A stretch of 64,000 nucleotides of DNA from Merluccius polli (GCA_030340625.1 JAOPHQ010005140.1:107001-171000); one strand, 5' to 3'. Positions 1 through 12,118 are shown, counted from the first letter of the stretch. Translations and numbers: made by a program. Notes: generated by a model not told the origin, from the sequence alone.

Positions 1-419
1 AAATGACGCTCGCGCCCAGCGCAAATCTAAAATGGGTTGGTCTGAAGTAGCTTCATTAGTCATAGGTGTGGTTTGGGCGTAAGGTGCAATAAACCAATCA
101 GAGCGTCGGCTCACATTCCCTTTAAATGCAGGCGCGCTTGTTCCATGGCGAGCACATCGCGCATCGCCACTACTGGACCCAGACGTGTCCAATCCCGCCG
201 TAGCGCGCGCATGCCCATCAGAGGGAAAAATAATTAGTTATTCTGTTTAAATCTTTTCAGCTTTTCATTTTCCGTTGACAAAATGTAAATAAAGAAATGT
301 CACAAAGACATACTTTCCGATGTTTTGGCCTCACTCTCACTGAATCACGAGGTTATGAATGCATGGTGATTTAGTTGCAATGTAGTCTAACATTAGACCG
401 AGATTACTTTGCTTATAGA

Positions 420-593
420 CAGCGCTTGAAGTGGAAAAATATAAGTGCCGGTACTGCGTACGACGGGGGGGGGGGGCGCGATCATAACCCACCCCGGACC
501 TGACCGACGAGGGGGTGGGTGGGGGGGGGGGGGGCAGCCTGTGACAAGTGCCGGTACTGTGTGCCGGTGCGTACCGGCCCACTTCAAGCACTG
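420..593. mobile_element. hAT-like MITE nested in copy A
   Basis: Seen: the left terminus CAGCGCTTGAAGTGG and right terminus CCACTTCAAGCACTG are inverted complements with one mismatch. Immediately outside lie CTTATAGA (412-419) and CTTACAGA (594-601), an 8-bp direct repeat with one difference. Internally GTGCCGGTAC occurs twice, and the core holds two long G tracts (465-476 and 521-534). Known: hAT transposons have termini of the CAG...CTG type and make 8-bp target duplications. Inference: a 174-bp non-autonomous hAT derivative that landed inside the older element. It encodes nothing. Confidence 0.82.
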
Positions 594-869
594 CTTACAG
601 ATGATGCAGCTCTTCTGTCAAATAAGCTGAAGCGCATTTTCAGTATGCCGAATATTCTCTCAGTTACACCGCGTCGTGTTTCTTGTGTTTCCGATTATAA
701 AACATTTCACGCGCTGTTGCTGGCATAATAAAAGGTGTCATCCTGGTGTCCTTATATGTGTCTTGCGACTATTGGTCAAACAGGTTAATTTGATCCGTCA
801 TTACTAGAATTATTTTTTTATTTTATTTTGTATTTTTTTATTTGGTGTACTATTATTTTTGAGCCGGTA

Positions 870-948
870 CCCCCCCCCCCCGTCAACAATCACGCATTCC
901 CCCCCCCCCCCCCCCCCCCCCGTCAACAATCGCGCATCCCCCCCCCCC
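870..948. repeat. Poly-C tracts with duplicated spacer
   Basis: Three C runs of 12, 23 and 11 bases are separated by two near-identical spacers, GTCAACAATCACGCATT and GTCAACAATCGCGCAT. The arrangement is a two-unit tandem duplication inside transposon copy A; the second copy of that transposon has unrelated sequence at this point. Confidence 0.85.
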
Positions 949-1282
949 TGATTATGGCCAAGCGCCCTTAAAATAGCGTCTGAATAAGCGCCACTGACTT
1001 TAAACTAGGTTTTTTCTGGTCTGTGGCGCAATTGTTTTGTGAAAGTGCAGAATAGCACCAGGGAACGTTAGCGCCGGGACACGCCTCCTGTTTTCGCTGA
1101 ACCGCCCCCGCAGCGCAACTTCATTCCCCAAGTGAAGGACTTGCGCCTTGCGAGGGAAAATTCCAATGTGCGTCGGGTGCACAATAGGAATTGCGCAAGC
1201 GCCAGTGAACAAAGTCAATTGCGCTGAGTGCAAGATAGGGCCCATGGTCTTATTTTGCGCCGGAATTGTCCTTTGTCCTGCG

Positions 1283-1304
1283 CTGTTGGCATGAACGCCA
1301 ACAG
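1283..1304. repeat. Short perfect inverted repeat
   Basis: CTGTTGGC and GCCAACAG form an 8-bp perfect stem around the 6-base loop ATGAAC, about 40 bp outside the right end of the transposon. No run of T follows it. Function unknown; it may be chance. Confidence 0.4.
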
Positions 1305-3256
1305 ACTATTTTAGACATTGCATGGACATTTGCGCATGTTGTATACTGATTTCTGTGTATTCTGCATTCCCTGTCATCAAGTACATTCATCAACCACGTA
1401 TAGTCACAACCAGTTAAGAATCACAATTCATTTAATTGCTCTACTCAGTGTTTATTGTTTGCCGGCACATTTCTATTTTTTAGAAGTTGCATTGTTAAAG
1501 GACAATCATTACATCTGTGATGTTATCTGTATATAGCTAGCGTTATATTCATTATATATATATCAAGCCATAAAAGTCACTTAGAGTAGTAATCAATGGT
1601 CTAGGAGTCAAACTTTAATTTATTTGCTTACTGAAATCTTCCTGCGTTAAAGGGCAAGTTCGCATTTCACTTCCAGTATTTATGCCACAGGATCGCGCCG
1701 GGTTAGGCCGTCTCATTAAAAGGACGGGTATTTTAATATGTTCTTGAAATACCTATGATATGAATGTTATATAGAACTGTATCAAGTTGTAACGTATTGT
1801 TATTATGTTATGATCATGTATTTTTCACCTTATGTATGGGATTTGACTGGTTAAGCTTGGTATTAAGGTTAATTGATTTAGAATAATTTAGTTTAGCTCA
1901 GGGGGGAATCCAACCAAATGGGTAACCCACATTTTGCCTGGTTGGTTTCATGGTTCAGGAAAATAGTAAGGGTTGGTGTGGTTAGGTCACGGTTGACTCA
2001 GGTAATGATTTAGATAATTATATGAACACTATGGGCTTATTAGCCATGTCAGCCTTTGACATTTATGTGTTTTTAGTCTGTCATCGTCGTCGTGTTTTTG
2101 TCACTGCTGCAGCATTTCAAAATAAAATCACTAAAACACAACTTGCTTGAACCTCAGTTGGACCACAAGACTACATTTCCTTATGAAATTTGGTCAGATG
2201 TATCTGACTGCGTGTATTAATTGATGAAAAAAATGTGCAGTAATATAGAAAATTGAGGATGTGACACATTAAGATGCATCAAGGATCGTTGTGCATTTGA
2301 ATCGTTGACAGGTGAATCGTAATCGATTTGTGAGGCCAGTGAAGAATAACACCTCTAATTCACCTTCCTGATTTCCACCTTTTTGTTCGTTATACCACTG
2401 ACTATAGTTACGACCGGACTGGATAACAGGAAAGGGTGGATGGGGTTTGGATTCATGTTGAACCGAGTGAAAGGGCATTGATGCTTGTGTTTACTGAGTA
2501 ATTATACAATGTAAAATGGTTAAGGGTTGTATTAGAGTGAAACTAAAAGTGTTTTGATTTTTCCAATAGCACAGGTAAGCTACATCGTTGTCAAAGTTAT
2601 TCCCGTTGAAATGAGATGGCTGCCAACTCTCACATGGTGAGGCAATTCCAAATCGTGTCTGTTTAAGAGGAAATTATCTGACAAGGTAAAATGTGCATTT
2701 CCATTCCATTCAGTGTTGACTTCAAAGGAGGACATGCTTCAGTTGTAATACTCTTTGCCGTCAGTAAAGATCATGCATTTGCCCAATTCGGCTTGACATA
2801 TGGGTAGTTGATACATGTCAGTACTGTGTTCTTCTAGGTCAAGTGGGGAGACTACAAATAAAAAATCCTATAGACATTTATGACGAACAACATTAAAAAA
2901 GTGTTCAAAGTGTGTGTGCCCTTTTGTTAAACAATGAAATGGTTATGTCCATGTGATGTTTACAATATAAGAACTAGCACTTTGACAGTAAACATAAGTA
3001 TTGACTGGTGGGGGCTGCGGCGATGACAAAGTGCCACATAAACCAGAGCACCTTTATTGGCTGTCCTCTACTTTATTGGCTTAGGCCACCATTTTGAGAA
3101 AAGAAAACCCATCCAATCTACATCAAGGGCAACCACCACTTGGTTGAACAAACAGACTGCTGGCCTACATGTCATTTTGGTTCACATGTTGCATTCGATA
3201 ATTAAATCAACCAATTATAAACTAATTTGGCATACCAACTGCGCCCTTATCCATTG

Positions 3257-3258
<2 letters not shown>
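1305..3258. other. Gene-free AT-rich stretch
   Basis: I see no open frame above about 75 codons, no repeat family I recognise and no paired termini. A short TA run lies near 1551-1562. Confidence 0.6.

Positions 3259-3334
<76 letters not shown>
3259..3334. repeat. (CA)38 microsatellite
   Basis: An uninterrupted CA dinucleotide repeat of 76 bases. Uninterrupted arrays of this length are normally highly length-variable. The His-Thr repeat frames that cross it are translations of the repeat. Confidence 0.97.
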
Positions 3335-3336
<2 letters not shown>

Positions 3337-6299
3337 TCTGAGACTGCCATCAGGTTATTTTCGGCCTGATTTGACAGTGTTTTTGAGTCACATCAAGGGA
3401 TCACTGTGCCTTCATGTTAAAAGTAAAAGCTCTCTCCTAGTCATAAAATAAAAAAAAACATGTATAATGGTATTTCATAATTATAGTTAGATTCAAATCC
3501 ACTCCTTCATTCCATAAGTTATATATGCTTCCTAACATCTGAAATACTTTAAATATACTAATAAGCATACTAATCAATCTCCCCCTTTTTAAAGCTTTAT
3601 GGATCTGAAATGGCAACTATACTTCTCCGTAAAAGAAACTGCATTGCAAAATGTTAAGATGCACAAATGACTTTATACACACCATACATGCATTGATTGC
3701 AAGCCAAATGTCATCTAAATAAGTGTTATAGCCATAAAACATTGATTTGCACAGTATGGTAACAGGTGTATAGTTAATTAAACATGCAAGCATAAAATAC
3801 AAAAAAAGACTCTTCAGCAATAATGTAAACATGCCAAATACATACGCATGCTTCTAAAACAATGTCTCTCCAGAGCACTAGATGTTTATTTCTGGCATTA
3901 CCGCTTTACAACATACATATAGATTAAAATATGACATGCTTGCAAATAATAAGTGGATTTGAGAAGGCGATAATTGTTGCGTCAATCTCATCACATTTTT
4001 TTAACACAAGTGTTAAAAGTGAAATAACAGAAAGGATTAGCGTCTGTCATCAAAGGAGTTGATTAGTACCATCGCTTAGAGCACTGAGAGAAAACATCTT
4101 GTGTGATGGTGTACTTTTTTTTATTTTTGTTAATCTAGCATTCATTTGTGTAATGAATGACTCTTTGTGTCAGCTTCAAGACCCCAGCTGTGGAGCAAAG
4201 CCAGTGAGCACATTTCCTTGTTCAGATTTAAAAGGTAACCACTTTTAGCGAGATAGGTACTTATCACGTACTCAGTGGGGCAACGTTAACTTTTGGTTAC
4301 ACTTCTCTTCTGGACATTTGTTTTGAGAGTGGAACGTAACGTAATAAAATGTACTATATGTTTGTGACATGGTATGTTTTTAAAGTCTACCTATTAACTA
4401 CATCTTAAGACATCCAAACTGTCTGACATTTCTTTTTTGCTTGCATCCCATCCTTTCTTTGCCTTCGCTACACAACCAAAGAAGCCTCTTATGCTTGCTG
4501 TCATAACATCCAGTATATCTAATCATGTATTAATCATATTCAGTACTGTAGTATATGCAAATGGCATATTCGCAAAATAGCATGTACTACATTTAAATTG
4601 TGACAATTACGTCTGAATTGTGCTATTTGCTTTCCAACACAGCTTTCACTCTTAGTTCTCCAGTTCTAAGTGCTCTACATCAGAGAACTAACACAAACTT
4701 TGACATTCATTTATTGAGATGAATAAATTAAACTAGCAATTATCAATTTCCAGGAGTTAGTCTCTCTCCCCCAGGGATGATTTAAAAATATTCAAAGCAA
4801 AATCGGGGAACAATGCAGAATTGAGTTTCCATGAAGTGGGACCCACAAGGCAGTTATGAATCTGTTGTTCAGTAATACCCCTCGTGGGGGGAAAGGATAC
4901 AAGCAGCCGGGCGCCATCCTTTTTCCTCTTTCCTTTGTGTGCACGTCCAAGGCCAAGGTTTTCGGACGCCTCCCTGTGTTCATCTGACTCAGTGTGGGAG
5001 ATTGACAACAGCCTATTTGCGCTCCTGGTCATAGCTCTGCTGTGTGCCTGCAGGAGGGAGTTTACTCGGGCTGATTGGCTAAAGGTTGCCGTGTGTGTCT
5101 TATGTTTCCCAGACCTTGCTATGCTTGGTTATTCTACGTCTTCCTATCAACGTCTGTCAGCAGTGCTAAACCCATTCAGTCAAGCAAACAGCCTTATCAT
5201 GGGCGGTGTAATACATCCTCCACGCATAAGCTCTTCTGCACTACCGTTGTTGCCCTTCCCCTCTTTTTTTCTTGGCATTTGCGTGCTATGCGATCCCCCA
5301 CACACATCATGTGCGTGGGGGATGTGCAAGGTAGGCCCGTGTGTGGGCATAGGGTATGTACCCCTCGTGCTAAAGTAAAGGTTAGCGCACACGCTGGCAT
5401 CTCGGATATTCACAAATACTGAGTTGTGCTTTGATGTGCAGAGGTTAAAATAGTATCGGCGTCGGAAAGCTGCAAGAACCTGGCGGGACAGAAATGAATC
5501 ACTCCTGTCTGGTAGCGTTCTCCACGGCTCCCCTTTATTTTTTAAATATCCCGACACACAGTATCTCCATCGCCAGATGATGTTGATCTCCCAATCGTCC
5601 CTTTTTAGATCTGCTATATTGTACTATATTGTAAGATCATTGGTGAAGTTACCGTTATTATTAGTATGGTAACACCTGTTTTGCTTAGAACAGGATGAAA
5701 CCCACTTGGGCTTTAGCATGTTATTTCTTTCTTGTGGGCAATTTGATAAAGACCTTGCGATGGGACAATTTGCTATCCTCACATCAAATTTGCGCAATCT
5801 TTTACAGCTATTGTTCAATTTATGTTGTGGCTAGTCCACCTTTTTCCCAATCTATTCCGAAGACTGTATATTGCCTTGTAATGTAATTCATACAAAATGG
5901 CCGTGTAGGAAATGGTGGGAAAAACGGTGTTGAATCACATAGTGAATTAACGTTAAATTATACCGTTGCAGTGTTTGATGCATACAATGTCTTTCTTCTC
6001 GGGCGCATACCTAAATCATGCATGTCAGTACAGTAATGTACATTAGAGGATTCTGTTTGGCTCTGTGGCTCAACGTGGGAAGGGCTTTAATGGTATGTTT
6101 CCTCCATGCAATCCATCAGAGGGCAGGGAAACACAACCCACCAGTGAGTAGTTCTATGCGATGCTGGATGATTGCCTCATGCTTGGCTATTGTGTGGTGA
6201 AGGGCTTCTGTATAGATTGTTGGCCTATCTGTTTCCTCCCCAGGGTAGCAGCCAGGGGTCCTCCATCAAAAGTGAGATTGTCAGAAAATTTAAAAAAAA
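3335..6299. other. Gene-free stretch, mostly AT-rich
   Basis: No recognised domain, splice structure or repeat family. A 164-codon plus-strand frame at 4884-5378 is the longest non-repetitive open frame in the window. Its product (rich in Ser, Leu, Cys and Pro) shows no motif I know, and overlapping frames of similar length run on both strands, so I do not call it a gene. A small hairpin at 5293-5323 is listed separately. Confidence 0.5.
5293..5323. repeat. Imperfect hairpin
   Basis: ATCCCCCACACAC and GTGCGTGGGGGAT pair over 12 of 13 positions around the 5-base loop ATCAT. No associated element boundary was seen. Confidence 0.5.
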
Positions 6300-6324
6300 C
6301 ACACACACACACACACACACACAC
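6300..6324. repeat. (CA)12 microsatellite
   Basis: A short CA repeat directly after a run of A. Confidence 0.95.
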
Positions 6325-6937
6325 CACAACATCTGACCAATCTATGCAAGAATATATGTGCACTTAATGTGGAATGGCTTGCAGGTTGGTTGTGCTGGTG
6401 CCAAAACCAATCCAAGCGCTCGTCATTTGAACCATTATCAAAAACTATACATAATTTCAGCCTCAACTCTTATTCAATTTCTATGCAGAATAAGGTTACA
6501 GTTACACAGAAACTGATTGTTTCGTTTGCTACCTTTTCCTTGTACTGAATGTCAATCTCACAGAGAGAAATTCCCAGCTAATATTATTCAGACACGCTTT
6601 GATGCACAATTTCCTTGCTAGGGGTTGCTTCCTCATCCAGGTTTAATTAAAAAATGAAATGGGGGAGAGGGGTGAGGAGGTGGTCTTTAGTCCCATGATT
6701 TTTCTGTCCTCCGGGAACAAAAATCTAGACAACTTTGCACAACAATTTAGCAGAGAGGGAGAGAGAGAGCAATGTCAGTTGGTTGGTGGGTCTGTCACAG
6801 GCCAAATGTGTAGTGCATTTAAGCTCTGCAGGGAGCCTCATGTGCACTGACTATAGGCCCTCTTATCAAATCAACATGCACTTTAGGTTTACAAATATTT
6901 ATGTCTCTCACTGTAAGCACACAAATGCTATATACAT
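6325..6937. other. Gene-free stretch before transposon copy B
   Basis: It contains a short GA-rich run near 6750-6770 and otherwise nothing I recognise. It ends with the trinucleotide CAA at the transposon boundary. Confidence 0.5.
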
Positions 6938-6940
6938 CAA

Positions 6941-7964
6941 GGGCCCTATCTTGCCGGTCTGAAACGCAGGTATCAAACGCAAAGCGCAAGTAGCTTTGTG
7001 GGCGGATCTTGGGCGCTGTTGCTATTATGCTGGCGGGATAAATGACTCTTGCGCCCAGCGCAAATCTAAAATGGGTTGGTCTGAAGTAGCTACATTAGTC
7101 ATAGGTGTGGTTTGGGCATAACGTGCAATAAACCAATCAGAGCGTCGTCTCACATTCCCTTTAAAAGCAGGCACGCTTGTTCCATGGGGAGCACATCACG
7201 CATTGCCACTACTGGACCAAGACGTGTCCAATCCCGCCGTAGTGCGCGCATGCCTATCAGAGGGAAAAATAATTAGTTCTTCTGTTTAAATCTTTTCAGC
7301 TTTTAATTTTCCGTTGACAAAATGTAAATAAAGAAATGTCACAAAGACATACTTTCCGATCGCGCGATCGCGCGTTTCTGTGTGTTTTCGATTATAAAAC
7401 ATTTCACGCACTGTTGCTGGCATAATAAAAGGTGTCATCCTGGTGTCCTTATATACCTATGTGTCTTGCAACTATTGGTCTAACAGGTTAATTTGATCCG
7501 TCATTACTATTGGCCTGAATATTTTGGGTAACTGTGTACGCTAGATTTATGCCTATTTTTTCACATATGCGGTAATATTTTTGCTTGTATGTATGGTTTG
7601 CAAAAATGGGAACTGCTTCCTTGTAGATGAGAGAGGCAAAGTGTATGCACGTTGTACACACGCTACATTATGGCCAAGCATGCGCCCTTAAAATAGCATC
7701 TGAATAAGCGCCACTGACTTTAGACTAGGTTTTCCCTGGTCTGTGGTGCAATTGTTTTCTGAAACTGCAAAATAGCAACAGGGAACGTTTGCGCCGGGAC
7801 ACGCCTCCTGCTTTCGCTGAACCGCCCCCCGGAGCGCAAGTTCATTCCCTAAGTTAAGGACTTGCGCCGGTTGAGGGAAAATTCCAATGTGCGTCGGGTG
7901 CAAAATAGGAATTGTACAAGCGCCAGTGTACAAAGTCAATTGCGCTGAGTGCAAGATAGGGCCC
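6941..7964. mobile_element. Non-autonomous DNA transposon, copy B (GGGCCC-TIR family)
   Basis: Seen: both ends are present. GGGCCCTATCTTGC at the left is the exact inverted complement of GCAAGATAGGGCCC at the right. The flanking bases CAA occur on both sides (6938-6940 and 7965-7967), compatible with a 3-bp target duplication, although three bases can match by chance. The copy is 1,024 bp and has no transposase frame. Next to the missing part found in copy A it carries the self-repeating CGATCGCG-type sequence at 7357-7374, which looks like a deletion junction. Family: possibly PIF/Harbinger or CMC-like from the 3-bp duplication, but unassigned; hAT cannot be excluded. Confidence 0.85.
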
Positions 7965-7967
7965 CAA

Positions 7968-8357
7968 ATGTCTTACCTTAAACATACAGATGTGAGCTTT
8001 ATAAAGATAAAACCTCTTACTCCTCTGCAAACAATTTGCTCCAAAACGACTGCAGATTAAGTGGTCAGGTAATCCTGACAACATCCTTGACACGAGAATA
8101 AGTGCTTTAGAAAGTGAGTTATTTGCTGTTTGTACTGAATGCTGCCAGGGTTACCAGGTTATATGCATGCTTTACAATGAGACATGTTTGAAAGAAACTC
8201 TACCTAGTGACGAAAGCCAAATTCTGAATGCAAAATGTAGCATAATGGCAAAACAATGTAATAATTAAGACTTTTAATGCTAATATTGGTGTGTAGTTGG
8301 CTGCATCAGGAGATGCAGGACTTTTGCTTTTCAAAACACTTTAATTCTAGTCTGTGG
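7968..8357. other. Gene-free stretch
   Basis: Nothing recognisable lies between the right end of transposon copy B and the SINE fragment. Confidence 0.5.
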
Positions 8358-8500
8358 TCCTGTCTAGCTGAGCTGGTAGCGCATGGCTTTAGCACTTCGA
8401 CTCCCACTGGGGCCAACCATGCGCAGAACGTATACACTCAAGGTGTTGCGCTCACCACCAATGGCATACATTAGTCCAATATAGGTGAACCTATTGGCCA
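8358..8500 (+). mobile_element. tRNA-headed SINE fragment
   Basis: Seen: a tRNA-like segment with an A-box-like TAGCTGAGCTGG (8365-8376) followed by GTAGCGCATGG, and a B-box-like ACTTCGACTCCC (8394-8405). The spacing between the boxes is shorter than in a tRNA, so most of the anticodon arm is missing. Downstream GTATACACTCA followed by a stretch that resembles the body of common teleost tRNA-derived SINEs. The boundaries are approximate and no poly-A or target duplication was found. It is not a functional tRNA gene. Confidence 0.65.
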
Positions 8501-9336
8501 TTCAGATTCCAAAGTTGGGATGTCACAAGAGGATTGCACCAATCACTGCACAGTTTGCTAATATATGTAAATGGCGTGGTCGGCATATCTCCAGAGGGAG
8601 GGATGAGAGGAAATTGGGTTTGCAAAAATGTACATTCCTTGGAAATCCTACCCACAAATGCCCTAGTGTGTAATTACGGTGAGTGTCCACTGACTGAGTG
8701 TCGACGTTCCTGACACAGGGATACGCTATGCTTAAAATGGGACACTCGTGGGTCCTGTGGATGCAGACGGGTCTCTGTTTGGCAATACATACAACTGGCA
8801 GTGCCTCATGCCGTAACCTCACCACCACGCTTGGGAAATAGTTGAAGCTGACCTTCCCACAATCTCCGATGATGTTTTCACAGCTTCCGTCATCGGAAAT
8901 TAATATGTGTAACTTTGCGCATGAGAGTCAGTGTACTGTTATGGTTTCTATTTCTAATTAGCCATTTAGCAAAAGATTTTATTCCAAAAGCAAAGCAACA
9001 TGCAATTTTTAGACATGTCATTAATGAGCAAGTAGGGGGTCGGGCATCTCACTCAAGGATGCCTATCGGCACAGGGGTTAGCGGTCTCTCACCCTGGCTG
9101 GGTGTGATATCCACAGACCTGTAACAGCTAGTTCTCTCCCTAGCACACCGCTCTCTGTCTCCGCTCACTCTGTCAACCGGTGAATCCAGTCCTTTAACGC
9201 CGTCACTCGGCAGTCCTTGTCGAAGCGCCTTCTCCCACTGAGCCTGCGTTTCGTTTTTTTTAATTTCCGTTTTCTTTCTTCGCTTGTGTATGCCAAAAAA
9301 AAGCCGTCCTGTGAAATCATGGATGAAATATTGTCG
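8501..9336. other. Gene-free stretch
   Basis: No coding signal. A short segment at about 9030-9060 (CATCTCACTCAAGGATGCC) resembles the segment at about 50767 in the SINE relic and may be a remnant of the same family. Confidence 0.4.
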
Positions 9337-9355
9337 CCCCCCCCCCCCCCCCCCC
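9337..9355. repeat. C19 homopolymer
   Basis: A run of 19 C bases, one of several long G or C runs in the window. Confidence 0.95.
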
Positions 9356-10016
9356 TGTCTGAGTGTAGGGGTCGGCGGGGGGTAGTTGGGTGGACTCCAT
9401 GGGGGGGAGTTGGGTGTGTTTGCACATGCTTAACTAAGCCCAGCTGCTTTGGTTGTGAAGTTAATTACCAGGAACTCCTAAGTGGCTCAGAATTTAAAAC
9501 CCACCCAACTCCACAGTACCTCAACACACACAAGCCCCCCCCAACACACAGCGATCTGAAGGAGGGGACGCCTGCGAATTTGGATTTCACTGGAGAAGCC
9601 TCCCTCCCTCCCATCCCTCCCATCCCTCCCCTCCGGTGAATCAATACACACATTCTCCTCCACAGAGCTCCGCTTTCTGTAGGTCACACCCGGGCCCAGC
9701 GATTTCTGTAGCTCACGCCCGGGCCCACACGGGGGGGGAAATTGCATTAGGAAGAAAAACGATGTGTATGTCTGACTGCAAGTCCCATTTTGAAAGCCCC
9801 CCCCCCCCCCACCGCCGCTACCCTCTCCTCCATCCTCCACGGAAGTCCCTCTGAAATACTCGGTGACAGACAGGAGCCAAGTCGCTTAGCCAAGCCTTGC
9901 GACGCCAGGCCTTGGTCGGCAGGATGGAGTAGTAGCGACTCTAAGCATAATGCTTGGTGACCAATCACTCCTCTTGTCTGCCTTCCCGGCCAACGTTGGA
10001 CGTCCTGGCCATCAAT
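9356..10016. other. GC-rich gene-free stretch with a 29-bp duplication
   Basis: G-rich and C-rich patches alternate. A 25-bp segment starting TTTCTGTAGGTCACACCC (9674-9698) recurs at 9703-9727 with two differences, a 29-bp period. A further C14 run lies at 9797-9810. The frames that cross here have poly-Pro or poly-Gly products and are not credible genes. Confidence 0.55.
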
Positions 10017-10056
10017 ACTTTCTTTTTCTCATTCTCCTCTCTCTCTCTCTCGCTCG

Positions 10057-10103
<47 letters not shown>

Positions 10104-10350
10104 TTTGTTTCTTGTTTTCTCTCTTCGAGTCTCTATATGATTATCAATCTTTCTTGCTCTTTCGTTCTCTTGTTCTCTTCATTCTGTCTCTCTCTCTCTC
10201 TCTCGTTTTCCTTTTTTGTCTCTCATTCATCATCTCTTGTTCTCACTCTCTCATGACGTTCATTCTCTCTCTCTCACCCGTTCTCTCTTGTTATTGTCAT
10301 TCTCTTCATTTTCTCCATCTGTCTCTTTTTCTTCATTCATTTTTTTTCTC
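10017..10350. repeat. Polypyrimidine tract with (CT)n core
   Basis: About 330 bases are nearly all C or T on the plus strand. The best (CT)n part is 10061-10093, followed by (CA)5. Interruptions of the type TTCTC and TCATTC suggest an old, degenerating array. The Leu-Ser-rich frames of up to 181 codons are translations of this tract. Confidence 0.9.
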
Positions 10351-11819
10351 GCTGTCTTTGGCTCGCATTCATACCATATCCCAGTCCAGCCCCCGGACAT
10401 GCTGGTACTTTCTTTTCCTTCTTGAGGAAAAAAAAACAAAAAACAACAATGACGTCAGAGAGTCCTTAAGATGGGAGGGAGTGAGTCGAAGGTAATGGTG
10501 TGTGAATGTGTGCGGGTGTGTGTCTGTGCTTCTGTGCCTGTGCGTGCAGCGGAAGCAGCTGGAAATAAACCTTCAGGTAGAAGAACCAAGGTCGCGAGGG
10601 TGGAGATACCTTAAGTAGCTTTTAAAGTGGTGTGGGAGGTCGGCAGATTACCAGGGCGCGACGTGACAGAGGCGAGCTCAGCGAGAACCGGGGGGGATTA
10701 TCTTCCCTTCACATGTAGACCCGGAGACGAGACGAGAAGGGACATCACAAAATCAGAGTTCAACTCTCTTTTGTGTTAATTGTGATCCCTGCTGCATCTA
10801 ATTTGCTGTGCTTTGTCCCCACGGCCTGCCAAACAAGGAGTCTTGAGTGAGGTGGAATTAGTTGGCCAGAGCAGCTTTGTGTAGGCAGAGCTAATGCTAA
10901 TGGTGTCATCGCACAGGAAAAAGGAAGTAGATGTGTTTGTTTTTTGGCGGTAAAAACAGTCTCGAATGTTGACATGCAGGGCTCACTAACATTAAGACGT
11001 ATCTGTTTGTTATCTTTTGAAATGGAATTGGGTTTGATTTTGGATTTTTTAAATCTCATCTCAGACACGCAGGCACACGCGCTAGTTCCATAAATCTGTT
11101 CCTCTTATATCTCATCTTATATCTATGGCCTTACTTCTGTCTATGTGTCTGTTTTGCAGATTCATTATTTGATACCAACAAACAGACAGACCACGTCCTG
11201 TGCAGCTGCCCTGACTGGCTTAAGTAATAGGATTAGGATTTTGTTGCCATGTATATCTTCTTCAACAGCAAGCTGATTGGGATAAAGTGTTGTGAACTAC
11301 TTTGTTTTCCGAGGACAGAGGCCAAACCAGAAGCATTACACCATTGCTATACATTAATGGTAGTTTAGTAGAGTAGCGTGTGTGCGTCTGAATCATGATA
11401 AATACAAAATCATTTCTTTCCCATCCCTGGAAGTAGCTTGGGAGCCACAGATAACAAAGATCAGTAAAAAAGCTGTTGACTGACTGGTACACACAACTCA
11501 CAGGCCAGCAAGCCATTATAAAGTCTTTACATTTCAAAGTGAAAATCTTCAAAAACATCCCATTTGATCTCTTAATAAATTGCTTAAAAGCTTTGATAAT
11601 AAAAGCTTTGATATTTGCAGTCCTCGTGTTGTGTTTTCTGTTATTAGATGATGGCCTCTTCACCCCTGACCTATGACCTTGGTGAATTTTAAAAGGAGAC
11701 TCATCAAATTCATCGTGTCGCTTATCCAGGATTGTGAATTATTAAGAATTTAAGATTTGTCTTCAAACGATCCAAAGGAAAAAGAAACAGACAACAAAAA
11801 GTGTTGACTTGAATTGAAT

Positions 11820-11848
11820 TTGTGTGTGTGTGTGTGTGTGTGTGTGTT
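11820..11848. repeat. (TG)14 microsatellite
   Basis: An uninterrupted TG repeat. Confidence 0.95.
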
Positions 11849-12098
11849 TTATGTTGAATCTGAATCTGCTGAATCTGGAACACCTTGTCAAATGCAAGGT
11901 GTCAAAGACAAATCATCTCTCAGCCTTTCATTTGACCATCTTTTTTTCCCTTTTGTCTATGCCAAAGCCAAAAGGTAAAGCTAAAAGGGAATCTTTTTGC
12001 ATTCAGATTTTAAATTTTAGGTTCCCTGGTTTTGTACACCATCAAAATGCCTTGCAGGATGTATTATCCAACAATATACTGCAACCACCTGCCACAGT

Positions 12099-12118
12099 GT
12101 ATATATATATATATATAT
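12099..12118. repeat. (TA)n microsatellite
   Basis: About ten TA units. Confidence 0.9.

Larger units (their letters stand above)
1..1243. mobile_element. Non-autonomous DNA transposon, copy A (GGGCCC-TIR family), left end outside window
   Basis: Seen: most of this stretch matches a second copy at 6941-7964 in the same orientation (GCGCCCAGCGCAAATC near the left, GGACTTGCGCC near the right). The right terminus GCAAGATAGGGCCC is the inverted complement of the left terminus of the other copy. The left terminus lies before base 1. Compared with the other copy it has an extra stretch from about 322 to 672, part of which is a nested MITE, and a different middle at about 805-950 rich in T and then C. 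No transposase is encoded; short reverse-strand frames near 1000-1245 recur in the other copy only because the DNA is repeated. Known: families with GGGCCCTAT-type ends are abundant in teleosts, but I cannot place this one in a superfamily with certainty. Confidence 0.8.

Noticed and set aside
1000..1245. Minus-strand frame whose product resembles one at 7688-7954 (shared HSAQLTL and HPTHIGIFP segments)
   Set aside because: The similarity comes from the two transposon copies being homologous DNA. The frames differ in length and in their carboxyl ends, and the right-end sequence includes the terminal inverted repeat, so a conserved protein is not supported.
3057..3451. His-Thr repeat proteins
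   Set aside because: Translations of the (CA)38 repeat; the same applies to several other TG and CA arrays.
4884..5378. 164-codon plus-strand frame
   Set aside because: No domain, signal or splice context is recognisable, and competing frames on both strands have similar length. I treat it as chance.
9950..10495. 181-codon Leu/Ser-rich frame, apparently a membrane protein
   Set aside because: It is the translation of a CT-rich polypyrimidine tract, which gives Leu and Ser in any frame.
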